Assembly: GCA_017893485.1 (NCBI GenBank)
Contig: JACEHZ010000375.1
Span: 372,001-436,000, forward strand
Length of the DNA stretch: 64,000 nucleotides
Reading direction: 5' to 3'
From: Hemerocallis citrina
Lineage: Eukaryota; Streptophyta; Magnoliopsida; Asparagales; Asphodelaceae
The position numbers and the translations under genes are program-made. A model generated the notes under the pieces. The model searched no databases. It was not told the DNA's origin and worked only from the letters and a program-made list of their open reading frames with translations. Position 1 is the first letter of the stretch; each line of letters begins with the position of its first letter. Shown piece after piece: positions 1-10,510 of the stretch.

Positions 1-369
1 GTAGAATAAAAGCTTCAACCCATACTCCAAAAGCAATGGTGAAAACCCAAAAAATGTGCAAAAAATCCAAGTCTTGGCTAATGAGGGGGGTCGATTTGGG
101 TCAGGTCTCCAAAACCAAACCCACAAAACCAACCCAAAAATCCTAAAGATTTGAATTTAATGGGTTGTGGGTACGGATTCCGAACCCGAAACATCCAAAC
201 CCATAAAACTTCTCCTTCTTCCTCTTTAAAAAACCTACCTTCCAGAAAATGGAGCTCGACGAAATCTCGACAGCTCGATGCTCTTCTTTGCAACTCCAAC
301 ACCAAGCATCACAACTCCAACACCAAGCTTCGTAACTCCAACTCCGAGCTCCCGCTTCGTTAAGAGCTC

Positions 370-1170
370 CACCAAAACTCCTGGACGACAACTTCGCTAA
401 AGCTAGACTGCAACTCGATGCCAAATCAGTAGTTTGTCCAAGCGCTTATAGCTCGATAGAGACGAACAGCTCAAAAAACAACGATCTCATAGCTCGACCA
501 AATGAAGAACTCATAGCTCGACTGAAATTCAAAAAGCAAAGCTCGACAACCACTCCAACTCCTTAGCTCGACCAAGGAGTTCCATAGCTCGACCAAGTTG
601 GAGTAGCTCGATGTTCCCATAGATCGACATGGATGTGGTAGCTCGACGGTGAATGAAGTCATAGCTCGAACGAAAAACAGAGCAACTCGCCCCAACTCCT
701 TAACTCACCGACGAGGAGATGACCAACTCCAAAGCTCGACGAACAAGGAGGCGACAAATCCATAGCTCGAAGAAGAGGGTGGGGCTCGACTAAATACATA
801 GGTCGACTAGATGAGCCAATAGCTCGACGATGTAAGCCTCGTAGCTTGACCGAAGAGGAGGTGCCATAACTCAATGCCTCCGTAGCTCGCCAAGAAATCT
901 TCATAGCTCGATGACGAGGCTACTTCATAGCTCGACAAGGGAAGACTCATAGCTCGACGGCTTGAAGAGCTTCATAGCTCAACAGGATCTCATAGCTCGA
1001 CGAAAACCAAAATCTTCATAACTTAATAAAAGCTCGACCGAAGAGGCGGTGCCAAAGCTCAACCCCTCTGTAGCTCGACCAAGGTGCATCTCCCGTAGCT
1101 CGAAGAAAGAGAGATCCCATAGCTCTACCAAGTTCAAAAGCCCATAGATCGCCGAGTTCGTCGGTCGAGC
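370..1170. repeat. degenerate short tandem repeat, core atagctcgac
   Basis: The octamer agctcgac or a close variant recurs dozens of times at irregular spacing of roughly 15-40 bases, usually preceded by 'cat' or 'at'. Open frames here are rich in S, E, L and W only because of the repeat, so I do not call them genes. It lies inside LTR-like DNA. Confidence 0.8.
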
Positions 1171-2218
1171 TAAGGGGTCTTTACAGCCACCTTTAGCTCT
1201 TGGATCTCCCCAAAATACGAGCGCTCACCTGATCCGTGGCTCTAATTTTGCCACATCGTCCTTCGCTCAAGCTCTTTTTCCACCATCAAATTTCACTCAA
1301 CGGGCGAGCTCCCCTTTGATGAGCGCTCCAGGTTGTGCCACGTTGCCAAATATCACAGCGATCAGACCTTAATCGCCCAAATCCACTTAGCGGGCGAGCT
1401 CCCTTGAGATCAACGCACTGGATTTTGCCATGCCACCCTCCATCATAGCGGTTAAATCACCATTGTTCTAACCCATCAGCAGGCAAGCTAAACCACGATG
1501 GGCGAACCTGATCACGCCTAAAAGCGTGCCGAAGCTTGATTATTCAAGAAAATTCCCATAAATTCATTTTAAATTCGAAAAATTAATTTTTAAAAAAATC
1601 CAAAAATAATTATTTTCATTAGGAAAATTAATAAAACTTTCCAAAAAATAATTTAAAATTGGGTTTAGTATTTAAGAAATTCAAAAAAGTGATTTTAAAA
1701 TTCAAAAAAATCTGAAAAAATATGGAAAACCCCAGGAAAATCCAGGAAAATATTTTCAGCCTTCAAAAGCCATTGAGCAATTCCAGGTATCTTCAAGCAC
1801 CCTCAAAGCTAAGATTGTATTCCAGAATCCTAAAGTAAGGCGTACTACTCCCCGAAAGCCAAGAAAATTGTCTTTCAGGAGTGGGGGGTTTATGATAATG
1901 GTAAAAATCACAGTAGATCAGAGCCATACGATTCCAGTACGGATCTCAAAGCTTATACAGGCAAAATTAATCATAATGGACCTCTTTAACAGGTTCAGAC
2001 CTCCTTCAGGCTTCTCTAAGAGATGGCCCTCATTAAAACCCATAAAAAGTGATAGACTAGGCCCACTAGGAGAGACACCCAGCCCATGAAGGCTAAGAGT
2101 CAAATCTCTTATCTCCTAATAAGGAAGCTTATCTCTTGATGGGGAGAAACATAAAGGAGATAAGGAATTCATATCGATCTAACAGATACATCTCAATCTC
2201 CTAAATTGTTTCTCAGAC

Positions 2219-2228
2219 CTATAAATAC
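2219..2228 (+). promoter_or_regulatory. probable LTR TATA box
   Basis: The sequence ctataaatac is followed by a CT-rich stretch (ccctctcccctcttcag), the usual layout of a plant LTR promoter and start region. The characteristic leader phrase follows about 60 bases downstream. Inferred from sequence pattern only. Confidence 0.5.
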
Positions 2229-2555
2229 CCTCTCCCCTCTTCAGTCAGAAGGTAATCAACAATTTCGCTCTCTCGGAATCTGACTTGAGCGCCGGAGGTT
2301 CTGTTGCTAAGGCCAACCCCCGATGTTTCAGGCTTTTTGTAGGATCATCGGCCGCCTCAGCAACCATCGGATCCAGATCATAGTGTAACCCCTGTTTTTG
2401 CAAATACGTATTTTCTGTGTATTTTTGGTATTTTAATTTTTGTAAATTATTTTTCCACTTTCAAAATTATTTTGTTAAAATGTATTGTTGGATCTTCTAT
2501 TAAAATCAATTTTTGATCAATAATTTTATTTGCAACTACTTTCTAAGATTTTTAT

Positions 2556-2665
2556 ATTGTAATACTAACCCTATTATTCTTGTTATTATTATTGCTTCTG
2601 CTATTATTATTATTATTGTTATTTTTACTATTATTAGTATTATTATTTTTATTATTATTACCTTT
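2556..2665 (+). repeat. ATT/TTA-rich microsatellite
   Basis: Imperfect (TTA)n/(TTG)n run inside the long LTR. It produces a leucine-rich open frame at 2580-3074 that has no other support as a gene. Confidence 0.85.
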
Positions 2666-2863
2666 TGATTGTATATTAAAAATCCTATTTTTATTTATAT
2701 ATTATTTTTTTTCATTTCAACCCGTTAAGCCCATATTAAACCTCATAACCCAATATCTTTTTAATCCTATTCTAACCCTATTGGTTTTCGTACCCATTAA
2801 GCCTCTACCCGAAACTCGTTTGCCCCCTAACCTGTTCTACCTAACCCTAATCTCTATCCCTAC

Positions 2864-2872
2864 CTATATATA
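2864..2872 (+). promoter_or_regulatory. possible LTR TATA box
   Basis: ctatatata precedes a CT-rich region (2935-3000) in the left part of the large LTR, in the usual order for an LTR promoter. Weak evidence. Confidence 0.35.
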
Positions 2873-3089
2873 CACCCATATCCCCTGTTACTCCAAACAC
2901 ATCAGCCGCTTCGTCTTCCCCATCTTCCGAGCTTCTCCTTCTCTCCCGCTCTCTCTCTCCAAGCCAGTACCCCCCGTTCTCCTGCTCTCTCTCTCTCTCG
3001 TTGACAGAAGCACCCAGCCGTCATCAGTTGAGCCAAGCCGAAGCCAGTGGGTGTGTTGTTTGATCAAGTGTTGATCACAATGAATTTGG

Positions 3090-3400
3090 GCCATCCGATC
3101 TCCTCTTGATCATCACGATTATGATGATTATAAACTTCCTTTGATCACAGCCGTTCGATCGATCTATCTTGATCATCATCATCATCTTCATCATCAGGGA
3201 GATCTGGACCGTCTGATCTGATCGTGATCATCGTCTCCATCATTATCAGCCTTGATCTGGCCATCCGATCTGATCCGATCATCTTGATCTTGGTCTTCAT
3301 CGTGATCTGTTTGTTAGATTGTGTTCGTGATCTCGATCGTCTCCATCTTGTTCATGATCAGTTGTTTATCTTGTTCGTGATCATCTCGTTTGTGATCCGT
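3090..3400 (+). repeat. TGATC-rich degenerate repeat
   Basis: The pentamer TGATC (or GATCATC) recurs about every 8-20 bases, mixed with 'ccgatctgatc' phrases. It has no convincing coding potential and sits in the inferred LTR leader. Confidence 0.6.
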
Positions 3401-4453
3401 TCGTTGTGTTCCTGCCTGAGAATTCGTTCTCGTTATTCTTACTTTTGCTCTGTTCCCGTCGTCGTCTATAAGACAAGTAACTTGTATTCTTTTCTTTGTG
3501 TAATACAAGTACTAAATACCGTCTGTAGTGTAGTTGTGTTCTAGAGACAATTCTTATGTGAAACCCTTTGTTGATCTTGTCTCTATTTTGATTGACCCGC
3601 CCGTAGTTGCCACATGACACATATGACACGAAATAACCTAGGGATGACCACTTCTTGTTGTATACCATGCATGTTGTTCGTATGATGTCGTGTGCTCAGT
3701 TGTGTTATTCGTAGTATAACTCATTGTAGACTTGTTAAATACCCTATACCATGTTGCTTGGAGATCTAGTACACCATATTTCATGTCTGATTACGTTTTG
3801 GATGAGTTTCATGTGAACTAGTTGATTTTATGCATAAAGGATATTTTCTGTTTTGTCGATTTCCCGTTTTTGTTCAGTAATTTAGACCCTATTAAAGTCA
3901 GTATATGAAAATTATTTGTGACTATGAATTATAGAGAATTATATCTACTTTCCAGATTTTCTGACAGATCTCAGTTTCAATTTATGAGTTTCGAGTTATG
4001 ACTATTTTACTACATATGAGTTTAAAATTCCAGATCCAGTTTTATACGTATTCTGTAGGGTAATTTATTTTTCTACTGATGCTAAAGATAATATTTTGAT
4101 CCAATATTTTGTTGGTTACAACTAGACTTGATTGGGATTAATCCCTGATTTTTGTGGATTTAGATAACTTTTACAAACTATTCTATACTTTTAAACGACT
4201 ACTATACTAGTAGATTTTCTTTGCTGTTCAGTAAAGATACATAATTTCGACCTAATTCTACTTGCTGTATCTAAAATCTTTTTGAATATGAAAGTTAGCC
4301 TATTGTATCTATTTTATCACCCTTTTGACGGATCTGGATTTGATTTGTATTTTGTGAGATATTGCTGTTTTCGTACTGCAGTGTTTGTGATTCCAGATTT
4401 ACAAAACCGCCGTATCTTGCTGTTTTCTGATTTTACTTGACTATTCTATTTAT

Positions 4454-4458
4454 ATTGG
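4454..4458. repeat. target-site duplication of the Athila-like element (left copy)
   Basis: ATTGG directly precedes the LTR end at 4459. An identical ATTGG follows the other LTR at 14431-14435. Five bases is the normal duplication for this class. Confidence 0.95.
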
Positions 4459-5112
4459 TGTTGTGCTAATCTAGCTACCTAAATAAATAGATAAAACTAG
4501 ACACAAATTATAAAACCTCGCAAGTGCACGAATCGAATCGTAGTAATAGCAAGGGTCGATCCCACAGAGATTGTAGACTTCAACTTACTAATCAATAAAA
4601 CTAATAATAAAAATGAATAAGAGTTTTTATAATATTCTAAAAGAACTAAAAGATTAAAACTAAGATGAGAGGTGTTGAATCACAAATATCTCTTGAATAG
4701 TTGGGTTGTTGATCTCTACCAATAGTTAGTAATGCTAAGTTGCCTTCTGAACTTACTTCTAATTACTCATGTTTGTTCACTTCAAGGGCATGGTATCTAC
4801 TCCTTAAAGTATTGTTTCCCTAAGCCAAGAATTAGGCATGGTATCTACTCTAATTCGTTTCTTCCCCTAAGTATCTAGCATGGTATCTACTAAGTTATAC
4901 TTAAAGAAAACATAAGAACAGTGGAAACGAACAAACACTTAAAGTCCTAGAAATTGGTATCAGATCTAGATCCTCTAAGTTGATTGAACCAAGAACCCCT
5001 AAAGATTCCCTTGTTACAAATTATGAGCACGAGATACGGGTCGTCTCAATATGCTCATATAACAGATTCAGATTTCTAACTCACAAACTTGATAATATCA
5101 GACTCTGTATGG

Positions 5113-5410
5113 CAGTCGACTGGCTCTCACCTTCAGTCGACTGTACTTATAACTCCTGAACAAGCTTGACTGTTATAAATCTATGTCAATTCAACTAGAT
5201 TCAATCAATAAGTAACATAGAAGGATTCAGAAGAATATAGCATTACATAACTACGGTTTCGATCTACCTAACTATGAAATTAGTTCCACATAATAATACT
5301 TTTATTGCTTAACAAGTTCAAATACATGATCAACATCAAAGAATAAAGAGAGAAGAGATAAACTAATGGATTCCGGCAATATGGTCGACTGGCTGTCACA
5401 CAGTCGACTG
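5113..5410. repeat. two pairs of CAGTCGACTG palindromes in the 3' LTR
   Basis: GTCGAC cores lie at 5115 and 5136 (21 apart) and at 5384 and 5403 (19 apart). Three of the four sites show the full or nearly full 10-bp palindrome CAGTCGACTG. The same pairs recur at the matching places in the 5' LTR (about 13415-13712). Confidence 0.9.
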
Positions 5411-5787
5411 CCTTCTGGTTGCTGGGTCTTCTTTCTCCTTCTTGGATGTTGATGGAATGAAGCACTGGTTGATGACTTGATGGTTGGGAACTCTGAGATT
5501 AAGTTGCGTCCAAGAGATAGATGGATTCTGGTGGATCCCCTTTTCTGATATTTATAGAACACTGCTGAGAATTAGGGTTTCCACTTTTTCAACAAAATCC
5601 TTCTTTATTTTATTTGATGATTTATATCTTTCTTTTTTCTTCTTTCTTTCCTTATCTGTTCACCACGTGCTCTTGCCAATTCCCAGTCTCTAGATCTGAT
5701 TCGTTGCCTAAGATCTGGATTTAAATAGATTTGAAATTAGATTTGGGTGAATCTTCGAATATCTTATCTGTTTACTCCGCCGCAGAC

Positions 5788-5949
5788 CAGTCGACTTGTC
5801 TTCGAACCAGTCGACTGAGTCGAGACTCCTGAAGATTTCATAATTGTTCAGACCAGGCGACTGTCTTTTGGGAGTGAGTCGACTGTGGCGAGAGTTGTGG
5901 AAAATCAGCTTCTCTTGTCCAGTCGCCTGTTGTTGGGTCATCGGTCGAC
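5788..5949. repeat. three further palindrome pairs in the 3' LTR
   Basis: Cores lie at 5790/5810 (20 apart), 5856/5878 (22 apart, first one GGCGAC) and 5922/5944 (22 apart, first one GTCGCC). Mutated members keep the spacing. The matching cluster in the 5' LTR lies at about 14090-14252. Confidence 0.85.
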
Positions 5950-6128
5950 TGATCCTCTGCAGTTGGCTGTGTATTATCCTTGAAGTCCTAAATCTGCTTC
6001 GTTTTTCTGTTATAAGCTGTTTCCTGTGGAAAAGAGAAAATAGGAGTTAAATACCACATATAGAGCTTTTAAATGTCTAATTATATTAAGATTATTGCTC
6101 TAAAAAATGAATAATATTGTGTTCATCA

Positions 6129-6142
6129 AATACCCCCAAACT
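6129..6142 (-). promoter_or_regulatory. polypurine tract of the Athila-like element
   Basis: On the minus strand the sequence AAGTTTGGGGGTATT abuts the TG of the 3' LTR. This is the expected plus-strand primer for reverse transcription. Confidence 0.85.
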
Positions 6143-7122
6143 TAGATTTTTGCTTGTCCTCAAGCAAACTAGAATTACGAATAAGGAGAATAATAATAAT
6201 AACAATAGACTCAACCACCAAGATTTCTATTATGTGGACATCAGCATAGAAAGGTATAAACAATTTTAGACAAAGTAAAATTAAACATACCCACTTTCTC
6301 TAGTGCAATTGTCTATTCATAGTTCCCGAACTTAATCATATTTGTCATGCGATTAATGTAGTTATAGTATGCAACTACTCAGTCTGTGATTACCCCTTTC
6401 CTCTACTACAAACCGAGTAGCAAACTAGAGTTTTTTTTTTTTTTTTTTTTTCCGTAAGTCTCTTCTCTAAAGGTGTCACTTGCCTTTTGACGCGAATGCG
6501 AAACATTTGTGATGTATCCACCCGGTTACTCAACTAGTCACAAACTCTAAAGTGCTTTGCATACTCGTATTTTGAGTTGCCGTTTGACGTAAAGGTAAAC
6601 ATTGGTGATGAATACCCCTAGTTACTAAGCACTCAAAACATTGGAGTAGATTGACTTTATTTAAATATATACATATATATATTTTATCACTCTATTTACT
6701 TAAACTCGATTTAGGACTAGATCTAAAGGGAATAATCATCAGAAAAAGCATCACATTTGTTTATTATGTATAATCGCATGGCTTCTATAACTTCGTAGGG
6801 AATTATGAAATTCAACAATCCTAAAGTAAATAAGTATCCTTCTTCTTACTTTATAAGAAATTGTTTATCCTAAAATTTTCAAAAAGACTCTAAAAATAAC
6901 CCTAATACCCCCAAACTTAGATGGAACATTGTCCTCAATGTTCGAATATAAAAATAGGCATGTGTCACATCTAGTGAGGAAAAAAAAAATAAAAATAACT
7001 CAAAGAAAAAAGAATAATAAATAACTGGAAAAACTGAAGGGAAAGTGTAAATACTCCCCTGAAAAATTGGGTTGCCTCCCAATAAGCGCTGTGTTTTCTG
7101 TCTTCAGCTAGACTTGATGAGG
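6143..7122 (-). other. non-coding 3' internal region of the Athila-like element
   Basis: About 1 kb between the integrase stop and the purine tract. It holds a T22 run at about 6429-6450, two related short segments near 6480 and 6580, and a second purine-tract-like motif at 6904-6920. No open frame resembles an envelope-like gene. On the minus strand the phrase GGGAGGCAACCCAA occurs at about 7066-7080, just after the integrase frame closes; I know it from other plant gypsy elements. Confidence 0.7.
6904..6920 (-). promoter_or_regulatory. second purine-tract-like motif
   Basis: aatacccccaaacttag repeats the purine tract beside the 3' LTR over 17 bases, but 770 bp further inside the element and close to the integrase end. 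It may be an extra plus-strand priming site; function is inferred. Confidence 0.5.
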
Positions 7123-8265
7123 TCATGCCATGTATTGTACGGTGTGAAGATTCACATCCTCCTCTTGCGGTTCAATGCTCATCTCTATGTATGGTTTCGC
7201 TCTATGCCCGTTCACCTTAAATGTTTGATTTTTTTCTTCGCTGTGAACTTCCAATGCTCCATGTGGAAAGACTTTTGTGACAATATATGGTCCATACCAT
7301 CGTGACTTAAGCTTGCCTGGAAAGAGTCTTAATCTTGAGTTGTAGATCAATACCTTTTGTCCTTCATAAAACTCCTTCCTTGCTAGCTGTTTGTCATGGT
7401 ACAACTTGGTTCTTTCCTTGTACAGCTTGGCATTTTCATATGCATCGTGCCTCAATTCTTCAAGCTCATTTAGTTGCAATCGCCTTTTGTCACCTGCCTG
7501 TTTCATATCAAAATTGAACTTTTTGATAGCCCAATAAGCTTTGTGTTCCAATTCTACCGGCAGATGACATGCTTTTCCAAAGACCAAACGGTATGGTGAC
7601 ATGCCAATGGGTGTCTTGAAAGCGGTTCTGTAGGCCCATAAGGCATCGTTCAAGCGTAGTGACCAATCCCTTCTGCTTGTATTGACTGTCTTTTCCAAAA
7701 TGCTCTTGATCTCTCTATTGCTAAGCTCCACCTGTCCACTGGTTTGAGGATGATAAGGGGTCCCCACTCTATGTGTAATACCGTACTTCTTCATCAAAGA
7801 AGCAAATGGAAAGTTGTTGAAATGGCTCCCTCCATCACTAATTATTGCTCGTGGTGTCCCAAACCTAGTGAAAATGTTCTCCTGCAAAAACTTGACAACA
7901 ACTTTGTGATCATTAGTTCTTGAGGGGACAGCCTCGACCCATTTAGACACATAATCTACACCAACAAGAATATATAAATAACCAAATGAGTTAGGAAAAA
8001 GACCCATGAAGTCGATTCCCCAAACATCGAAAAGCTCGATTACTTGTATGTTGTGCAGTGGCATTTGATTTCTAGAAGAGATGTTGCCTGTCCTTTGGCA
8101 TTTGTCGCAAGTCCTGCAAAAAGAAAAAGCATCTTTGAATACATTAGGCCAATAAAAACCAGATTGCAATACCTTTAGTGCTGTTCTTTTTGGTCCAAAA
8201 TGTCCTCCAATGCATATTGGTGGCAGTGTTGTAGAATACTCATTTGTTCCTTGTCTGCCACACAT
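7123..8265 (-). CDS. integrase of the Athila-like element (separate frame)
   Basis: Encodes the enzyme that inserts the element's cDNA into chromosomes. Visible parts, in order: the end of the HHCC zinc finger (CDKC near residue 54), then the catalytic core with the first Asp in GIDFMG (about residue 84), the second Asp in ISDGG (about 142) and Glu in GQVE, giving the D-35-E spacing. The C-terminal GPY/F-like motif [18 protein letters not shown] lies near residue 335. The frame overlaps the end of the RT frame (8175-8265) in a different phase. The histidines of the zinc finger sit in the RT frame and its cysteines in this one, so an indel near 8205-8225 has split one polyprotein. The annotated Met is therefore not a true start. 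It is the last gene before the 3' non-coding region. Confidence 0.93.
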   Translation of the reverse strand: MCGRQGTNEYSTTLPPICIGGHFGPKRTALKVLQSGFYWPNVFKDAFSFCRTCDKCQRTGNISSRNQMPLHNIQVIELFDVWGIDFMGLFPNSFGYLYILVGVDYVSKWVEAVPSRTNDHKVVVKFLQENIFTRFGTPRAIISDGGSHFNNFPFASLMKKYGITHRVGTPYHPQTSGQVELSNREIKSILEKTVNTSRRDWSLRLNDALWAYRTAFKTPIGMSPYRLVFGKACHLPVELEHKAYWAIKKFNFDMKQAGDKRRLQLNELEELRHDAYENAKLYKERTKLYHDKQLARKEFYEGQKVLIYNSRLRLFPGKLKSRWYGPYIVTKVFPHGALEVHSEEKNQTFKVNGHRAKPYIEMSIEPQEEDVNLHTVQYMA

Positions 8266-10508
8266 CTTCTTATAATTTGATCAGGGCAGAATTTGAATAA
8301 ATAAGGATCATCCCAATAAAAGTGTTTACACAGAGCCACCAATCTTTTTCTTTCTTGATGTGTCATACCTGGAGGGAAAACATGAGCAGTTAGAAAATTA
8401 ACAATATCAGCAAACCAGGGAAGCTGGTCAGAGAGACAAGTCGACTGGTTTAAGGACCAGTCGACTGCCCCGAGAGATTGCACATTGATTTCAAATAGTT
8501 GTTCATCTGGGAAATTTTCATTCAGCGGGGGCACATTTCTCTCCTCTTCCTGCAATAATCTGGACATGTGGTCTGCTACAACATTGTCACTTCCTTTCTT
8601 GTCTCTAATCTCAAGATCAAATTCTTGAAGCAACAGCACCCATCTGATTAATCTAGGCTTAGCATCCTTTTTAGCAAACAAATATCTCAAGGCAGCATGG
8701 TCAGTAAAAACAATAACTTTAGCACCAATTAAATATGATCTAAACTTCTCTACAGCAAAAATAACAGCTAACATTTCTTTTTCAGTAGTGGAATAATTTA
8801 GCTGTGCATCGTTTAAAGTTCGAGAAGCATAGTAAATAACATGAGGTTTCTTATTGATTCGTTGACCTAAAACAGCCCCTAAAGCATAATCACTTGCATC
8901 ACACATGAGCTCAAAAGGATGGCTCCAATCTGGTGCCATGACTATAGGTGCAGAAATGAGAAGATTTTTCAATGTGTTAAAAGCATTTGTACATTCTTCT
9001 GTCCATACAAACTCAACATCCTTAGCCAACAAGTCACAAAGGGGTTTGGAGATTTTTGAGAAATCTTTTATGAATCTTCTATAGAACCCTGCATGTCTAA
9101 GAAAACTCCTAACACCCTTAACTGTAGTGGGAGGGGGTAGTTTTGATATTATATCAATTTTTGCCTTGTCTACCTCTATTCCCCTTTTGGACACTACATG
9201 TCCCAACACAATACCTTGTTGTACCATGAAATGGCACTTTTCCCAATTCAGCACTAAATTGCATTCTTCACATCTTTTAAGCACAAGCTGCAAATGGTTA
9301 AGGCATTCATCAAAACAAGATCCAAAAACACTAAAATCATCCATAAATACCTCGATGAATCTTTCCACCATATCTGAAAATATACTCATCATGCATCTCT
9401 GAAATATTGCTGGAGCATTGCATAATCCAAATGGCATCCTCCTGTAAGCAAAAGTACCAAAAGGGCATGTAAAAGTGGTCTTTTCTTGATCTTTTGGAGC
9501 AATAGCAATTTGATTATAGCCACTATAACCATCTAAAAAACAATAATGACTATATCGTGCTAATCTTTCTAACATTTGATCAATAAAAGGAAGAGGGAAG
9601 TGATCTTTCCTGGTTTCATTGTTCAGTTTCCTATAATCAATGCATACCCTCCAACCTGTGGTCACTCTAGTAGGAATAAGCTCATTCTCTTCATTTGTCA
9701 CCACTGTGACTCCACTTTTCTTAGGCACTACATGTATAGGACTTACCCATTTGCTATCTGAGATAGGGTAGATGATGCCAACATCTAGTAGCTTCAAAAT
9801 TTCTGCTCTTACCACTTCCTTCATGTTGGGGTTGAGCCTTCTCTGTGCCTCTCTGCTAGGTTTTGCATCGTTCTCAAGGAGTATTCTATGCATGCACTTG
9901 GATGGACTTATTCCCTTGATGTCTGCAATGGTCCATCCTATTGCACTCTTGTGTTCTCGTAATACCTTCAGCAACTTATATTCTTCCTGTGCACTCAAGT
10001 TCGCAGCAATTATTACTGGTAGCGTCTGGTTCTTGCCTAAAAATGCATGCTTCAAATGGTCGGGCAACTGCTTAAGTTCTATGTCTGGAAGTTTCTGTAC
10101 AGTCGACTGGGCCATGTCAGCAGTCGACTTGTGCTGGGTGTCTTGATTCGGTCGACTGGTTAGAATACCAGTCGACTTACTCTGTTCATCAGTCGCTTGA
10201 TCTGTAGAAGAACAATTTTTATCAGACACCAATTTTTCAAATAAAGGTGCAGGCTTACCTGAATATGACTGTGGAGTTTCAAGGTGATGTACTGTCTCTG
10301 CAATCCTCCAGTCATCGTATTCCTGTTCAACATGAGATAAAGTTAGAGATTGAGTGATTGTGGCTTGAAGTGGTTCAACGCTATGTACCTGAAATGTTTG
10401 ATCAACAATTTCCTGCACCACATCAATATTATAGCATTCATGATCATCTTGTGGTAATTTTAGTGTATCAAACATTTTAAATTCCACTTTTTCTCCGTTT
10501 ATCTTCAT
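8175..10508 (-). CDS. reverse transcriptase-RNase H of the Athila-like element
   Basis: Copies the element RNA into cDNA inside virus-like particles. The N-terminal 150 residues are a variable linker that includes GTCGAC palindrome-derived ST repeats. RT follows, with the [15 protein letters not shown] motif and the catalytic FMDD box at about residue 388. RNase H follows, with CDASD at about 534, then FTDHAAL and ADHMSRL. A linker with another palindrome pair precedes the integrase zinc finger. The frame starts two bases after the gag-protease stop, in a different phase. The break coincides with a run of four A at about 10522-10525, so I read it as a one-base change in what is normally one continuous polyprotein, or a sequencing error. 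The ATG at 10508 is probably not a native start. Confidence 0.95.
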   Translation of the reverse strand: MKINGEKVEFKMFDTLKLPQDDHECYNIDVVQEIVDQTFQVHSVEPLQATITQSLTLSHVEQEYDDWRIAETVHHLETPQSYSGKPAPLFEKLVSDKNCSSTDQATDEQSKSTGILTSRPNQDTQHKSTADMAQSTVQKLPDIELKQLPDHLKHAFLGKNQTLPVIIAANLSAQEEYKLLKVLREHKSAIGWTIADIKGISPSKCMHRILLENDAKPSREAQRRLNPNMKEVVRAEILKLLDVGIIYPISDSKWVSPIHVVPKKSGVTVVTNEENELIPTRVTTGWRVCIDYRKLNNETRKDHFPLPFIDQMLERLARYSHYCFLDGYSGYNQIAIAPKDQEKTTFTCPFGTFAYRRMPFGLCNAPAIFQRCMMSIFSDMVERFIEVFMDDFSVFGSCFDECLNHLQLVLKRCEECNLVLNWEKCHFMVQQGIVLGHVVSKRGIEVDKAKIDIISKLPPPTTVKGVRSFLRHAGFYRRFIKDFSKISKPLCDLLAKDVEFVWTEECTNAFNTLKNLLISAPIVMAPDWSHPFELMCDASDYALGAVLGQRINKKPHVIYYASRTLNDAQLNYSTTEKEMLAVIFAVEKFRSYLIGAKVIVFTDHAALRYLFAKKDAKPRLIRWVLLLQEFDLEIRDKKGSDNVVADHMSRLLQEEERNVPPLNENFPDEQLFEINVQSLGAVDWSLNQSTCLSDQLPWFADIVNFLTAHVFPPGMTHQERKRLVALCKHFYWDDPYLFKFCPDQIIRRCVADKEQMSILQHCHQYALEDILDQKEQH
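8438..8467. repeat. palindrome pair inside pol
   Basis: GTCGAC cores at 8440 and 8460, 20 apart, fall in the coding linker between RNase H and integrase, where extra residues should be tolerated. Confidence 0.9.
10100..10197. repeat. two palindrome pairs plus a half-site inside pol
   Basis: Cores at 10102/10123 and 10151/10171, then GTCGCT at 10192, lie in the linker between protease and RT. The pairs translate as repeated ST dipeptides such as [10 protein letters not shown]. Confidence 0.9.
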
Positions 10509-10510
10509 AC

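Larger units (their letters stand above)
1..2383 (+). mobile_element. LTR-like fragment of a Ty3/gypsy element (Tat-lineage style)
   Basis: There is no credible coding frame. The sequence runs from an AGCTCGAC array into an A-rich stretch at 1540-1760, then a TATA box near 2219 and a leader around 2250-2345 with the phrase gacttgagcgccggagg. I recognise that phrase as typical of the 3' part of plant Tat-lineage LTRs. I read the block as part of one LTR or its leader, cut at the window edge on the left and by another LTR at 2384 on the right. Family assignment rests on one short phrase, so confidence is modest. Confidence 0.45.
4459..6128 (-). repeat. 3' LTR of the Athila-like element
   Basis: 1,670 bp, beginning TGTTGTGC and ending TTCATCA on the plus strand. 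It is nearly identical to 12761-14430, with about eleven base differences by eye and no length change. It contains five of the paired GTCGAC palindrome sets. Confidence 0.95.

Noticed and set aside
78..904. Several open frames on both strands
   Set aside because: They follow the AGCTCGAC repeat (recurring SS-EL and LVEL words) and have no protein signature.
2580..3074. 164-residue leucine-rich open frame
   Set aside because: It is the translation of an ATT microsatellite and a CT-rich leader; no domain, inside an LTR.
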